From Nitrospira sp. UBA5699 (GTDB lineage Bacteria > Nitrospirota > Nitrospiria > Nitrospirales > Nitrospiraceae), in the NCBI GenBank assembly GCA_002420105.1, contig DIHJ01000022.1, positions 18,426 through 44,620 on the forward strand: a stretch of 26,195 nucleotides of DNA, in the 5' to 3' direction. Below the pieces are notes generated by a model. The model was not told the origin of the DNA, did no database searches, and worked only from the letters and a program-made list of their open reading frames with translations. Made by a program: the position numbers and the translations under genes. Below are positions 1 to 7,224 of the stretch, piece after piece. Within the stretch, counting starts at the first letter, position 1. Every line of letters starts with the position of its first letter.

Positions 1-111
1 GCCTGCGTGCCGCTCGCGCGTCGCGCGATCGACGAGGGGGCCGCGGCGAGAAAACTGGAAGCCTTGAGCCAGGAGCCGGTGGCCGCCGCCTCCTTCGGTC
101 GGCTGGCATGA
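1..111 (+). CDS. C-terminal end of a TrpD-like phosphoribosyltransferase (5' partial)
   Basis: An open frame enters from the left edge and ends at a TGA at 109-111, giving 36 visible residues. The segment ARRAIDEGAAARKLEAL resembles the last helix of anthranilate phosphoribosyltransferases and their TrpD2/YbiB relatives, where the chain usually ends with a pattern like AIDSGAA-x-KLE-L followed by a short tail. Those enzymes transfer phosphoribosyl groups (tryptophan pathway), or bind nucleic acid in the YbiB branch. Only the C-terminus is visible, so the call rests on one short motif and cannot separate TrpD from TrpD2. The stop lies 17 bases before the cysD start, so the two genes are probably co-transcribed. 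Confidence 0.45.
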   Translation, partial: ACVPLARRAIDEGAAARKLEALSQEPVAAASFGRLA

Positions 112-128
112 TTTAGAGGAGCGACTCC

Positions 129-926
129 GTGAAACACCTTCGTCAATTGGAAGACCAAAGCGTCTACATTCTCCGGGAAGCCTACAAGCATTTCGACAAT
201 CTCGCCATGCTCTGGTCGATGGGGAAAGATTCGACCGTCCTGTTGTGGCTGGCGCGCAAGGCGTTTTTCGGGCATGTCCCGTTCCCGTTGCTGCACGTCG
301 ACACGAGCTATAAGATCCCGGCCATGATCGAATATCGGGACCGGCTCGCCCGCGAGTGGCATCTGAACCTGGTCGTCGGGCAGAACAAGGAAGCGCTGGC
401 CGCCGGCATGAACCATACGATGGGCCGCGTCGTCTGCTGCACGGCGTTGAAAACCAACGGGCTCAAGCAGCTGCTCGAACAGAAGGGGTACACCGGCGTC
501 ATTCTGGGGGTGCGGGCGGACGAGGAGGGCACCAGGGCGAAGGAGCGCTATTTCTCGCCGCGCGATAAGCACGGCGACTGGGACTTCCGCGATCAGCCTC
601 CGGAGCTCTGGGACCAATACAAGACGACGTTTCCGCCCGGCACGCACATCCGCATCCATCCGCTGCTGGACTGGACCGAAATCAACATCTGGGAGTACAT
701 CAAGCTCGAGAACATTCCCTTCATCGATCTCTACCTCGACAAGGGGGACGGGACGCGCTACCGCAGCCTGGGGTGCGCGCCCTGCACCACACCGATCAAA
801 TCGACCGCCAAGAGCGTCGACGACATCATCGAGGAGTTGCGCCACACGACCGTCGCCGAGCGATCCGGCCGGGCGCAGGACGAAGGGCGAGGGATGGAGT
901 TGCTGAGAAAAGACGGCTACATGTAG
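129..926 (+). CDS. cysD: Sulfate adenylyltransferase subunit 2 (CysD)
   Basis: This is the ATP-pyrophosphatase subunit of the CysDN ATP sulfurylase, which makes adenosine 5'-phosphosulfate from ATP and sulfate in the cytoplasm. The 265-residue product has the PP-loop SMGKDST at about residues 30-36. It ends with the CysD-type tail: LGCAPCT near residue 214, then the ER-x-GR-x-D and ME-x2-KxGY pattern at the C-terminus. It is a little shorter than E. coli CysD (about 300 residues). The start is a GTG at 129 with a GAGGAG ribosome-binding site a few bases upstream. The partner cysNC follows on the same strand, separated by a palindromic repeat. The PAPS-reductase family is related, but the C-terminal pattern favours CysD. 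Confidence 0.93.
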   Translation: MKHLRQLEDQSVYILREAYKHFDNLAMLWSMGKDSTVLLWLARKAFFGHVPFPLLHVDTSYKIPAMIEYRDRLAREWHLNLVVGQNKEALAAGMNHTMGRVVCCTALKTNGLKQLLEQKGYTGVILGVRADEEGTRAKERYFSPRDKHGDWDFRDQPPELWDQYKTTFPPGTHIRIHPLLDWTEINIWEYIKLENIPFIDLYLDKGDGTRYRSLGCAPCTTPIKSTAKSVDDIIEELRHTTVAERSGRAQDEGRGMELLRKDGYM

Positions 927-927
927 C

Positions 928-1052
928 GAGGATGATGAAAAAGCCCCCCAGCTTCGTTCTCGGCTCATCGAAATCCTCAACGTACCCCGGAGGGTGCGCC
1001 TCCGGTTTCGATTCGCCTCGGGCCTCGCTGGATGGTCTTTTTGATCATCCTC
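928..1052. repeat. 125-bp imperfect palindromic element (MITE/REP-like)
   Basis: The ends are 16-base inverted repeats with one mismatch: GAGGATGATGAAAAAG at 928-943 and CTTTTTGATCATCCTC at 1037-1052. Further in, ATCGAAA (967-973) pairs with TTTCGAT (1006-1012), and CCGGAGG (987-993) pairs perfectly with CCTCCGG (999-1005) around a 5-base loop. The whole unit can therefore fold into one long interrupted hairpin. It fills nearly all of the cysD-cysNC gap, beginning two bases after the cysD stop. There is no coding capacity and no clear target-site duplication. I recall similar palindromes as dispersed intergenic repeats in Nitrospira genomes, but no second copy is visible in this window. Confidence 0.7.
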
Positions 1053-1073
1053 TATAAAGGCAGACTAACGACT

Positions 1074-2918
1074 ATGGATAACCAAACCCAAAAGCCATCC
1101 GAGAATCTCAACATCGTCATCGTCGGGCACGTGGATCACGGCAAGTCCACCCTGCTCGGACGCCTGTATGCGGACACGGGATCGCTGCCGGACGGGAAGC
1201 TGGAAAAGGTTCAGGCCATCTGTCGCCAGCAGGGCAAGGAGTTCGAGTACGCCTTCCTCTTCGACGCCTTTCTGGAGGAGCAGGAGCAGGGCATCACGAT
1301 CGACACCGCCCGGACCTTCTTCATCTGGAAGGGGCGGCAGTACATCATCATCGACGCGCCGGGCCACAAGGAATTCCTCAAGAACATGATCTCCGGGGCG
1401 GCTCGGGCCGAGGCGGCGCTGCTGTTGATCGATGCGCTGGAAGGCGTGAAGGAGCAGTCCAAGAAGCACGGCTATCTCCTGTCGCTCCTGGGCGTGCGCC
1501 AGTTTGCGGTGGTCGTCAACAAGATGGACCTGGTGGGCTACCGGCAGGACGTCTTCGAGGGCATCGAGAAGGAGTATCGGGAATTCCTGGGACAGTTCGG
1601 GGCGGTGCCGGAACGGATCATTCCCGTCAGCGCCAAGCTGGGCGACAACATCGCCAATCGGAGCCGGGCGATGGAATGGTACAAGGGCCCGACGGTGCTG
1701 GATACGCTCAGCCTCTTCAAGAAGGAAACGGCGCGGTCCGAGCAGCCGCTGCGGTTTCCGGTTCAGGACGTCTACAAGTTCGACGCCCGTCGCATCATCG
1801 CCGGCCGTGTCGCGGCGGGCCGGCTGAAGATCGGCGATCATCTGGTCTTTTCCCCCTCGAACAAGCGCGCCAACATCCGGTCGGTCGAGGCGTTCAACAT
1901 CGAGCCGGTGCCCACGGGAGCGGAGGCGGGACAGTCCGTCGGGATCACACTCGACGAGCAGATCTTCGTCGAGCGGGGCGAAATCGCGACGCATCAGGAT
2001 CAGCTGCCCCTCGTCTCGACCGCCTTCCGCGCAAATCTCTTCTGGCTGGGGAAGCGTCCCCTCGAAAAAGGTCGCAAATATCTGCTCCGCGTCGCGACGA
2101 AAGAGGTCGACTGCGAGGTGGCGGCGATTCACCGGATCATCGACACGATGGATCTGGCCCAGCAGCAGGGCAGCAGCACGGTGGGGCGCAACCAGGTCGC
2201 CGAGCTGACGCTCCGGACCAAGACGCCGATCGCCTTCGATCTCTCCTCCTCTTTTGAGGCGACGGGCCGGTTCGTGCTCGTGGACGAGTACGACATCGCC
2301 GGCGGCGGGATCGTGACGGAAATGGTCCACGACGACCAAGAGTTCCTCCGCGAGGAAGCGCGCCGGAGAGACTTCGCCTGGGTCAAGGGCGAGGTGGGGA
2401 TCGAGGAACGGGCCCAGCAGTACGGCCACCGCGCAGCCATCGTGCTGGTCACCGGCGGGCGACATACCGGCAAGTCCTTTCTGGCCAAGAAGCTGGAGGC
2501 CAGACTGGTCGCCGACGGGCGGCATGCCTATCTGCTCGACGGGGAGAATCTGCGGCGGGGCCTGGATGCGGATCTCTCGGAGACGGAGCGGAGCCAGACC
2601 ACCGAAATGGCCCGCCGCTACGGCGAGGTCGCCCGGCTGCTGGCGGACACGGGCCTCATCGTCGTGTCGACCACGAATCCCTTCGGGCTGGCCTATGTCG
2701 AAGCGGCGCAGGCCATCAGGACGCTGGTCCACCCGACGCCGGTCATCGCCGTGCACATGAGCAAGACGCCGGAGGAGGCGTCGCCCAATACGGATATCGT
2801 CCTGTCCGGTCCGACGGATTTTGATGCGGCCACCCGCCGCATCCTCGAGGAGCTGAAGAAACGAGGGGTGCTGGCACAGGCGATCGGCGCGAAGCCGACC
2901 TTCCAGTACTCTATCTGA
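1074..2918 (+). CDS. cysN: Sulfate adenylyltransferase GTPase subunit fused to a reduced APS-kinase domain (CysNC-like)
   Basis: CysN couples GTP hydrolysis to APS synthesis by CysD; the fused CysC part normally phosphorylates APS to PAPS. The 614-residue protein has the translation-factor-like GTPase motifs GHVDHGKS (18-25), DAPGH (94-98) and NKMD (149-152), then EF-Tu-like beta barrels to about residue 430. A C-terminal domain from about residue 450 has a P-loop GGRHTGKS (near 460), LDGENLRRGLDADLSE, and GEVARLLADTGLIVVSTTNPF. These are recognisable APS-kinase segments, but the canonical RENIRR pattern and the later RDPKGLY/KARAG and FTGIDSPYE region are missing. I chose ATG 1074 because an earlier in-frame ATG at 1032 lies inside the palindromic repeat. 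Kinase activity is doubtful. Confidence 0.88.
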   Translation: MDNQTQKPSENLNIVIVGHVDHGKSTLLGRLYADTGSLPDGKLEKVQAICRQQGKEFEYAFLFDAFLEEQEQGITIDTARTFFIWKGRQYIIIDAPGHKEFLKNMISGAARAEAALLLIDALEGVKEQSKKHGYLLSLLGVRQFAVVVNKMDLVGYRQDVFEGIEKEYREFLGQFGAVPERIIPVSAKLGDNIANRSRAMEWYKGPTVLDTLSLFKKETARSEQPLRFPVQDVYKFDARRIIAGRVAAGRLKIGDHLVFSPSNKRANIRSVEAFNIEPVPTGAEAGQSVGITLDEQIFVERGEIATHQDQLPLVSTAFRANLFWLGKRPLEKGRKYLLRVATKEVDCEVAAIHRIIDTMDLAQQQGSSTVGRNQVAELTLRTKTPIAFDLSSSFEATGRFVLVDEYDIAGGGIVTEMVHDDQEFLREEARRRDFAWVKGEVGIEERAQQYGHRAAIVLVTGGRHTGKSFLAKKLEARLVADGRHAYLLDGENLRRGLDADLSETERSQTTEMARRYGEVARLLADTGLIVVSTTNPFGLAYVEAAQAIRTLVHPTPVIAVHMSKTPEEASPNTDIVLSGPTDFDAATRRILEELKKRGVLAQAIGAKPTFQYSI

Positions 2919-2980
2919 GGTCCTGGCGGCTCGAGACGCGGATGCCCCCGTATCTGTTGGGTTCTTTCCCTATTGGCGGT

Positions 2981-3010
2981 TTGACTCTCCGGAAATCGCT
3001 GTGTTACCGT
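2981..3010 (+). promoter_or_regulatory. Weak sigma70-like promoter candidate upstream of the Mrp-type ATPase
   Basis: TTGACT at 2981-2986 matches five of six -35 positions. An 18-base spacer leads to TACCGT at 3005-3010, a poor -10 with three matches. It lies about 40 bases before the ATG at 3051 in the 132-base gap after cysNC. The -35 is good but the -10 is weak, so this is only a candidate. Confidence 0.3.
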
Positions 3011-3050
3011 ACCTGCTCCCATCCACCATCGCATGAACGGGGTTTGACCC

Positions 3051-3971
3051 ATGGCTCCTGAAAAGGATCTGAAAACTATTCTCGGGAAGCTCCGGTACTC
3101 CGACGACGCCAAGGTTGTCCAGCAGATCACCGAACAGATGAAGCAGGTGCAAGCCCGCATGGCCGGCATCAAGCACAAGCTGGTGGTGATGAGCGGCAAG
3201 GGCGGGGTCGGGAAGAGCATGACCACCGTGAACCTGGCCCTGGCCTTCGCCCGCCAGAACGCGCGGGTCGGGTTGCTGGACGTGGATTTGAACGGTCCCT
3301 GCGTGCCCCGGATGCTCGGTCTTCACGGGCAGTCGTTGACGATGACGCCGGAAGGCGCCATCCCTCCCATCGGTCCCTTGGGAATCAAGGTCGCCTCCAT
3401 GGATTTCTTTCTGGGTGCCGCTTCCCCGGTCCGGTGGAAAGGCCCGATGGATGTGAGCCCGGTCTGGCTGGGGCTGATGGAAATGAACGTGATTCGCGAA
3501 TTTTTGGCCGATGTGGCTTGGGGGGAACTGGATTATCTGCTGGCGGACCTGCCGCCGGGCGCCGCCGCCGACAAGCCGCCGGTGATCGCCGGCTTTATTC
3601 CCGATCTGGCCGGGGCCATCGTCGTGACCACGCCCTCCGAAGTGGCCTCCGATGTCGTGCAGAAATCCGTGACCTATGCCCGCGACATGGGCATCAAGGT
3701 GCTCGGGATCGTCGAGAACATGAGCGAGTATCGCTGCCCCTCCTGCGGAGAACAGAACGAATTGTTCGAAGGCAACACGGAGGCCATGTGCGAGGTGCTC
3801 GATCTGCCGCTCCTGGGCCGCATCCCCTTCGACCGGAAGCTGGCCCGCACCTTCGACAAGGGTGAACCGTTGCTGGACGAGACCTATCCGACCATCCAGC
3901 GCTATCAGGAGATCGCCGGACGGATCAGAACCCTGCTGGACTATAAGAAGGTCCTGGCCGAGAAGTTATAA
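3051..3971 (+). CDS. mrp: Mrp/ApbC/NBP35-family Fe-S cluster carrier ATPase
   Basis: This family carries Fe-S clusters in the cytoplasm and passes them to apoproteins, using a MinD/NifH-type deviant Walker A ATPase. The 306-residue product has GKGGVGKS at 49-56, DVDLNGPCVPRMLG at about 77-90, the switch DLPPG at 166-170, and the cluster-binding C-x2-C (RCPSCGE, C229 and C232). The family's frequent N-terminal MIP18/DUF59 domain is absent; a helical stretch of about 40 residues is there instead. The switch reads DLPPGAAAD rather than the usual DLPPGTGD, and the nucleotide-site GPS is GPC, so it is a divergent branch. A PCP_red protein follows about 100 bases downstream on the same strand. Confidence 0.87.
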   Translation: MAPEKDLKTILGKLRYSDDAKVVQQITEQMKQVQARMAGIKHKLVVMSGKGGVGKSMTTVNLALAFARQNARVGLLDVDLNGPCVPRMLGLHGQSLTMTPEGAIPPIGPLGIKVASMDFFLGAASPVRWKGPMDVSPVWLGLMEMNVIREFLADVAWGELDYLLADLPPGAAADKPPVIAGFIPDLAGAIVVTTPSEVASDVVQKSVTYARDMGIKVLGIVENMSEYRCPSCGEQNELFEGNTEAMCEVLDLPLLGRIPFDRKLARTFDKGEPLLDETYPTIQRYQEIAGRIRTLLDYKKVLAEKL

Positions 3972-4002
3972 CAACCGGCAAGAGGAACGCGGTACGAGGC
4001 AC

Positions 4003-4036
4003 GTGGGAAAGAACAACGATCAGCGGTCTTCCCCAC
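4003..4036. other. Intergenic inverted repeat between the Mrp-type ATPase and the PCP_red protein
   Basis: GTGGGAAAGA at 4003-4012 pairs with TCTTCCCCAC at 4027-4036 in nine of ten positions (the tenth can be a wobble) around a 14-base loop. No T-run follows. It could be an mRNA stability or processing hairpin, or chance. Confidence 0.3.
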
Positions 4037-4074
4037 GAGCCCTGTGCCACTGACCTCGCGCCCCGGAGGACGAT

Positions 4075-4827
4075 ATGAAATTCGTGTGCCTCACCTGTGA
4101 AACCTATATGAATTTCGAGAAGGTCGAGAAGCCGGGGGAAGGCTCCCTCGGCGTCTTCTTCGGCTGCCCCTCCTGCGGCGCCAAATTCTCGATGGTCACG
4201 AATCCCGGCGAAACCCAGATGGTCAGCTCGCTCGGCGTGAAGCTGGGCGGACGAACCGTGGCGGCCGAGCCGTTCGAGATGACCCGCGGGACGCTCAAGG
4301 ATGAAGCGCTCGCCGGCTCCGGCCAGATGGCGGCCTACCTGAACGAAAAGATTCAAGGCGGACAACCGGCGACGGCCTCGCCCGCGCCGGCTCCGGCAAA
4401 GGCCGGCGAAAAGTCGAGCGGGGGCTGTCCCTTCTCCGCCATGGTCGCCGAGATGGGTCTCACGTCGGGCGGCAAGCCTGCCGGCGGCGCGGGGCCATCC
4501 GAGTTCACCTGGTCTCCGGACGCGAAGGAAAAGCTCGACCGGCTGCCCGTATTCGTGAAACCGATGGTGCAGAGCAGCGTCGAGGCCTACGCCAGGAAGC
4601 AGGGGTATACGACCATTACGCTGCAGGTCATGGATGACTCGAAGAACGATTCGCCGAACGGCATCGCCTGGACGCGTGAAGCCGAACAGCGCCTGGACAA
4701 CATCCCCGACTTCATCCGCCCGATGGCCCGCAAAGAGATCGAGCGGCTGGCGAAAGAGCGCGGCGTCGCGACGATTACGGCTCAAGTCATGGACGACGCC
4801 AAAGACAAGTTCATGAAGTTCATGTAG
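4075..4827 (+). CDS. Zinc-ribbon protein with two tandem PCP_red (BchB C-terminal-type) domains
   Basis: The function is unknown. The 250-residue protein starts with a probable metal-binding ribbon, C5-x2-C8 and C31-x2-C34. An Ala/Pro-rich linker (about 97-115), a GGCPF segment with a lone C118, and a Gly-rich stretch follow. Two copies of a helical motif of about 45 residues come next, at about 144-189 and 197-245. Each has the pattern W-x4-A-x3-L-x2-(I/L)P-x-F-(V/I)-x-P-M then A-x3-G-x-(A/T)-TIT. This matches the C-terminal tail domain of light-independent protochlorophyllide reductase subunit B (Pfam PCP_red), although no BchB catalytic core is present. The start has GGAGGA at 4065-4070. 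There is no signal peptide, so it is probably cytoplasmic. A related four-copy protein lies at 18839-19840. Confidence 0.8.
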   Translation: MKFVCLTCETYMNFEKVEKPGEGSLGVFFGCPSCGAKFSMVTNPGETQMVSSLGVKLGGRTVAAEPFEMTRGTLKDEALAGSGQMAAYLNEKIQGGQPATASPAPAPAKAGEKSSGGCPFSAMVAEMGLTSGGKPAGGAGPSEFTWSPDAKEKLDRLPVFVKPMVQSSVEAYARKQGYTTITLQVMDDSKNDSPNGIAWTREAEQRLDNIPDFIRPMARKEIERLAKERGVATITAQVMDDAKDKFMKFM

Positions 4828-4852
4828 CGCCGTTCCCAGATCCAAGCTGGTC

Positions 4853-4888
4853 AAGGCCCATCCGGTTTACCGGATGGGCCTTTGCTTT
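4853..4888 (+). terminator. Strong rho-independent terminator
   Basis: A perfect 13-bp stem (AAGGCCCATCCGG at 4853-4865, CCGGATGGGCCTT at 4870-4882) surrounds a TTTA loop and is followed by TTTGCTTT. It ends the unit containing the Mrp-type ATPase and the PCP_red protein. An ATG at 4874 lies inside the stem, which argues against it as the start of the next gene. Confidence 0.9.
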
Positions 4889-4912
4889 GGACGTCGAATC
4901 AGAGATCCGGTT

Positions 4913-5686
4913 ATGACCCTACCGCACTGCCGTCGCCTGTTGCTCGCGCTTCTGGCGGGGCTTTCCCTCTTGGCGATGCCCGCGATGGCGCCGCTGTATG
5001 CGCAACCGTCGGGGGATTCGCATGCGGGGCCCCACGTGGCGCCGGATCGCGGTCACGATCATCACGGGGGCGGGGCGGTCTCCGGTGCCTGGGAAGGATC
5101 GGCCGACGGAATCGCCTACTCCGAGCGGAATCACCATGTCGCCGGCTGGATGGTCATCCTCATGGGGCTGGCCGAGCTGAGCCATGCGATGCGACTGCCG
5201 TCGGTCGCCTGGGTGCGACTGCTGTTGCCCTCGGCGATGCTGTTCGCCGGTATCTTCGTCATGATCTGGAGCGATCACGAGGCCTGGCCGGTCGGTCGGC
5301 TCGGTTTCGCCGAAACGTTCTTCGGCCAGGATCACGAAATCATCCAGCACAAAATCTACGGTCTTCTGGCGCTGTTGGTCGGAAGCGTGGAACTGTTCCG
5401 GCGGCTGGGTCGCGTCGGGCATGCGGCCTGGGCGACGCCGCTGCCTCTGATGGCCATCGTCGGCGGGCTGATGCTGTTCGGCCATTCCCACGGGATCCAT
5501 CCGTCCGCCGACAAGATCGCCATGCACCATGCCATCATGGGAACGATGGCCGTCACGGCCGGATCCAGCAAGCTCTTTTCGAGCTGGCTCCGTCCGGTTT
5601 CCCCTCCCGCCCCGACTCTGTGGGAATGGACGTGGGCCGGTCTGATTCTCCTGATCGGCGCGCAATTGCTGATCTATTCGGAGTAG
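4913..5686 (+). CDS. Histidine-rich multi-pass membrane protein, function unknown
   Basis: I do not recognise a named family. The 257-residue product begins with a signal peptide (Arg-containing start, hydrophobic run at 9-24, likely cleavage near LYAQ at 28-31). A His-rich periplasmic segment with HDHHGGG at about 48-54 follows. About six hydrophobic segments lie at roughly 76-92, 100-118, 146-163, 173-190, 203-222 and 238-254. His residues cluster at membrane edges: ERNHH (71-75), QDHEIIQHK (139-147), GHSHGIH (190-196) and MHHAIMG (204-210). Such clusters suggest binding of a transition metal such as copper or of haem, but this is inference. ATG 4913 was chosen because the longer frame starts inside the terminator stem. 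It appears monocistronic. Confidence 0.72.
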   Translation: MTLPHCRRLLLALLAGLSLLAMPAMAPLYAQPSGDSHAGPHVAPDRGHDHHGGGAVSGAWEGSADGIAYSERNHHVAGWMVILMGLAELSHAMRLPSVAWVRLLLPSAMLFAGIFVMIWSDHEAWPVGRLGFAETFFGQDHEIIQHKIYGLLALLVGSVELFRRLGRVGHAAWATPLPLMAIVGGLMLFGHSHGIHPSADKIAMHHAIMGTMAVTAGSSKLFSSWLRPVSPPAPTLWEWTWAGLILLIGAQLLIYSE

Positions 5687-5705
5687 CTCCCGCCCGGCCC
5701 CGTAA

Positions 5706-5735
5706 TTGACACCCTTCCGAACCCTGTGCTACGAG
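5706..5735 (+). promoter_or_regulatory. Sigma70-type promoter for yebC-ruvA
   Basis: A consensus TTGACA at 5706-5711 is followed after 18 bases by TACGAG at 5730-5735 (three of six matches). The predicted transcript leader before the yebC ATG is about 65 bases. The -35 is exact and the -10 weak. Confidence 0.5.
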
Positions 5736-5808
5736 TACCGGCTTGAGACCACGATTCTGAAGACGTGAGACGAGCCGCGGTGTTGGCGGCGCGTGAATGG
5801 AGTAAGCC

Positions 5809-6564
5809 ATGGGTGGACATAGTCATTGGGCGACCATCAAGCGGCACAAAGGCGCCCAGGACGCCAAGCGCGGGAAGATTTTCACCAGGATCATCCGGGA
5901 GTTGACGATTGCCTCCCGTTCAGGGGGCGACCCCGACGGCAATCCCCGTCTGAGGTTGGCGATCGCCAAGGCGAAGGAAGCCAACATGCCCGGCGATACC
6001 ATGAAGAAAGCCATCCAGCGCGGGACGGGCGAACTGCCGGGCGTGTCCTACGAGGAGTTCACTCTGGAGGGCTACGGACCGGGCGGGACGGCCATCTTGT
6101 TGGAGATTACCAGCGACAATCGCAACCGGACCGTCGCCGAGATCCGCAGCCTGTTCACCAAGAACCATGGAAATATGGCGGAAGCCGGCGCCGTGGCCTG
6201 GCAGTTCCAGAAAAAGGGGCTTCTGACGATCGACAAGGGCAAGATTGGCGAAGATGCGCTGTTCTCGCTCGTCCTTGATGCCGGCGCCGAAGACGTGAAG
6301 GTCAATACCAAGGACTTTGAAGTCGTGACGAATCCCCAGGACTTCGAAGCCGTGAAGAAGGCGCTCGCCGACGCCAAGATCGAGCCGACCCTCGCGGAAA
6401 TCACCTTCATCCCGCAGAACACCATCCGGCTCGACGAGAAAGCCGCGGAGCAGATGCTCAAGCTGATGGAAGTGATGGACGAGCACGACGACGTCCAGAA
6501 GGTCCATGCGAACTTCGACATCCCCGACGAGGTCATGGAGAAGGTCGCCGCCGCAGCCGGGTAA
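5809..6564 (+). CDS. yebC: YebC/TACO1-family protein
   Basis: YebC/TACO1 proteins are cytoplasmic. Members act as DNA-binding regulators (PmpR) or as translation factors that relieve ribosome stalling at difficult motifs. The 251-residue product is the usual length. It begins with MGGHSHWATIKRHKGAQDAKRGKIFTR-type sequence, the signature of the N-terminal three-helix domain. Also visible are ANMP near residue 63, EGYGPGGTAILLE near 83-95 and SDNRNRT at about 98-104. ATG 5809 has GGAG at 5799-5802. Its place directly ahead of ruvA is a common bacterial arrangement, usually with ruvC between; here ruvC is missing. Confidence 0.95.
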   Translation: MGGHSHWATIKRHKGAQDAKRGKIFTRIIRELTIASRSGGDPDGNPRLRLAIAKAKEANMPGDTMKKAIQRGTGELPGVSYEEFTLEGYGPGGTAILLEITSDNRNRTVAEIRSLFTKNHGNMAEAGAVAWQFQKKGLLTIDKGKIGEDALFSLVLDAGAEDVKVNTKDFEVVTNPQDFEAVKKALADAKIEPTLAEITFIPQNTIRLDEKAAEQMLKLMEVMDEHDDVQKVHANFDIPDEVMEKVAAAAG

Positions 6565-6612
6565 CGCACCGGGGTTGCTTCCGACGATGCCGGAGTCCCG
6601 CACGACCGACGC

Positions 6613-7221
6613 ATGATCGCCTTACTGACAGGCCGATTGGCCTTCAAGGCGCCGACCCATCTGGTGCTCGACGTCCAGGGGGTCGGATACGAAGTCTTTA
6701 TTCCCCTCAGCACTTTCTACGGCCTGCCGGCCCTCAACGACGCGACGACGCTGAGCATCCACACGCACGTGCGCGAGGATGCCATTCAGCTGTTCGGCTT
6801 TCTCACGCAGCAGGAAAAGGACGCCTTCATTCTGTTGACGACGGTATCCGGTATCGGACCGAAGTCGGCGTTGGGCATCCTCTCGGCCCTGCCCGTCTCG
6901 GACCTGGTTTCGGCGGTGCAGTCCGCCGACGTCGAGAAGCTCGAAACGGTGCCCGGGATCGGCAAGAAGACCGCGGGACGGATCGTCCTGGAACTGAAGG
7001 ACAAGGTGAGCAAGCTGCATCCGGGGGCGGTCCATCCCGCCGAAACGGCCGTTCCGGGGCCGGACGCGATCTTCGACGACGCCCTTTCCGCGCTCACGAA
7101 TTTGGGGTATCGTGCGCAGGACGCCAAAGAAGCGCTGAAGCAGGTGCGCAAATCCCGGTCCGGGCCGCTGACCCTCCAGGAGCTCATCCGCGATACGTTG
7201 AAGGACTTGGCAAGGGGGTAG
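6613..7221 (+). CDS. ruvA: Holliday junction branch migration protein RuvA
   Basis: RuvA binds four-way DNA junctions as a tetramer and loads the RuvB motors for branch migration during recombinational repair. The 202-residue product has the N-terminal OB-fold (MIALLTGRLA...LDVQGVGYEV), two helix-hairpin-helix motifs (VSGIGPKSAL at about 78-87 and VPGIGKKTAG at about 113-122), and the flexible linker and C-terminal domain III (about 150-200) that contacts RuvB. All are in the expected order and the length is normal. The gene starts 48 bases after yebC, and its stop is only three bases before the next ATG, so translation of the downstream secreted protein is probably coupled. Confidence 0.96.
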   Translation: MIALLTGRLAFKAPTHLVLDVQGVGYEVFIPLSTFYGLPALNDATTLSIHTHVREDAIQLFGFLTQQEKDAFILLTTVSGIGPKSALGILSALPVSDLVSAVQSADVEKLETVPGIGKKTAGRIVLELKDKVSKLHPGAVHPAETAVPGPDAIFDDALSALTNLGYRAQDAKEALKQVRKSRSGPLTLQELIRDTLKDLARG

Positions 7222-7224
7222 CAC

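Noticed and set aside
1053..1058. TATAAA just after the palindromic element as a -10 for cysNC
   Set aside because: No -35-like hexamer is found at 16-18 bases upstream, so I could not support a promoter supplied by the element.
1065..2756. A long open frame of 563 codons on the minus strand opposite cysNC
   Set aside because: It lies wholly opposite a well-supported GTPase gene, has low-complexity Arg/Asp/Leu-rich sequence and no family motifs. It is a by-product of high GC in the third codon position.
4874..4912. Earlier ATG for the histidine-rich membrane protein
   Set aside because: It lies inside the 13-bp terminator stem, and the signal peptide begins properly at ATG 4913.
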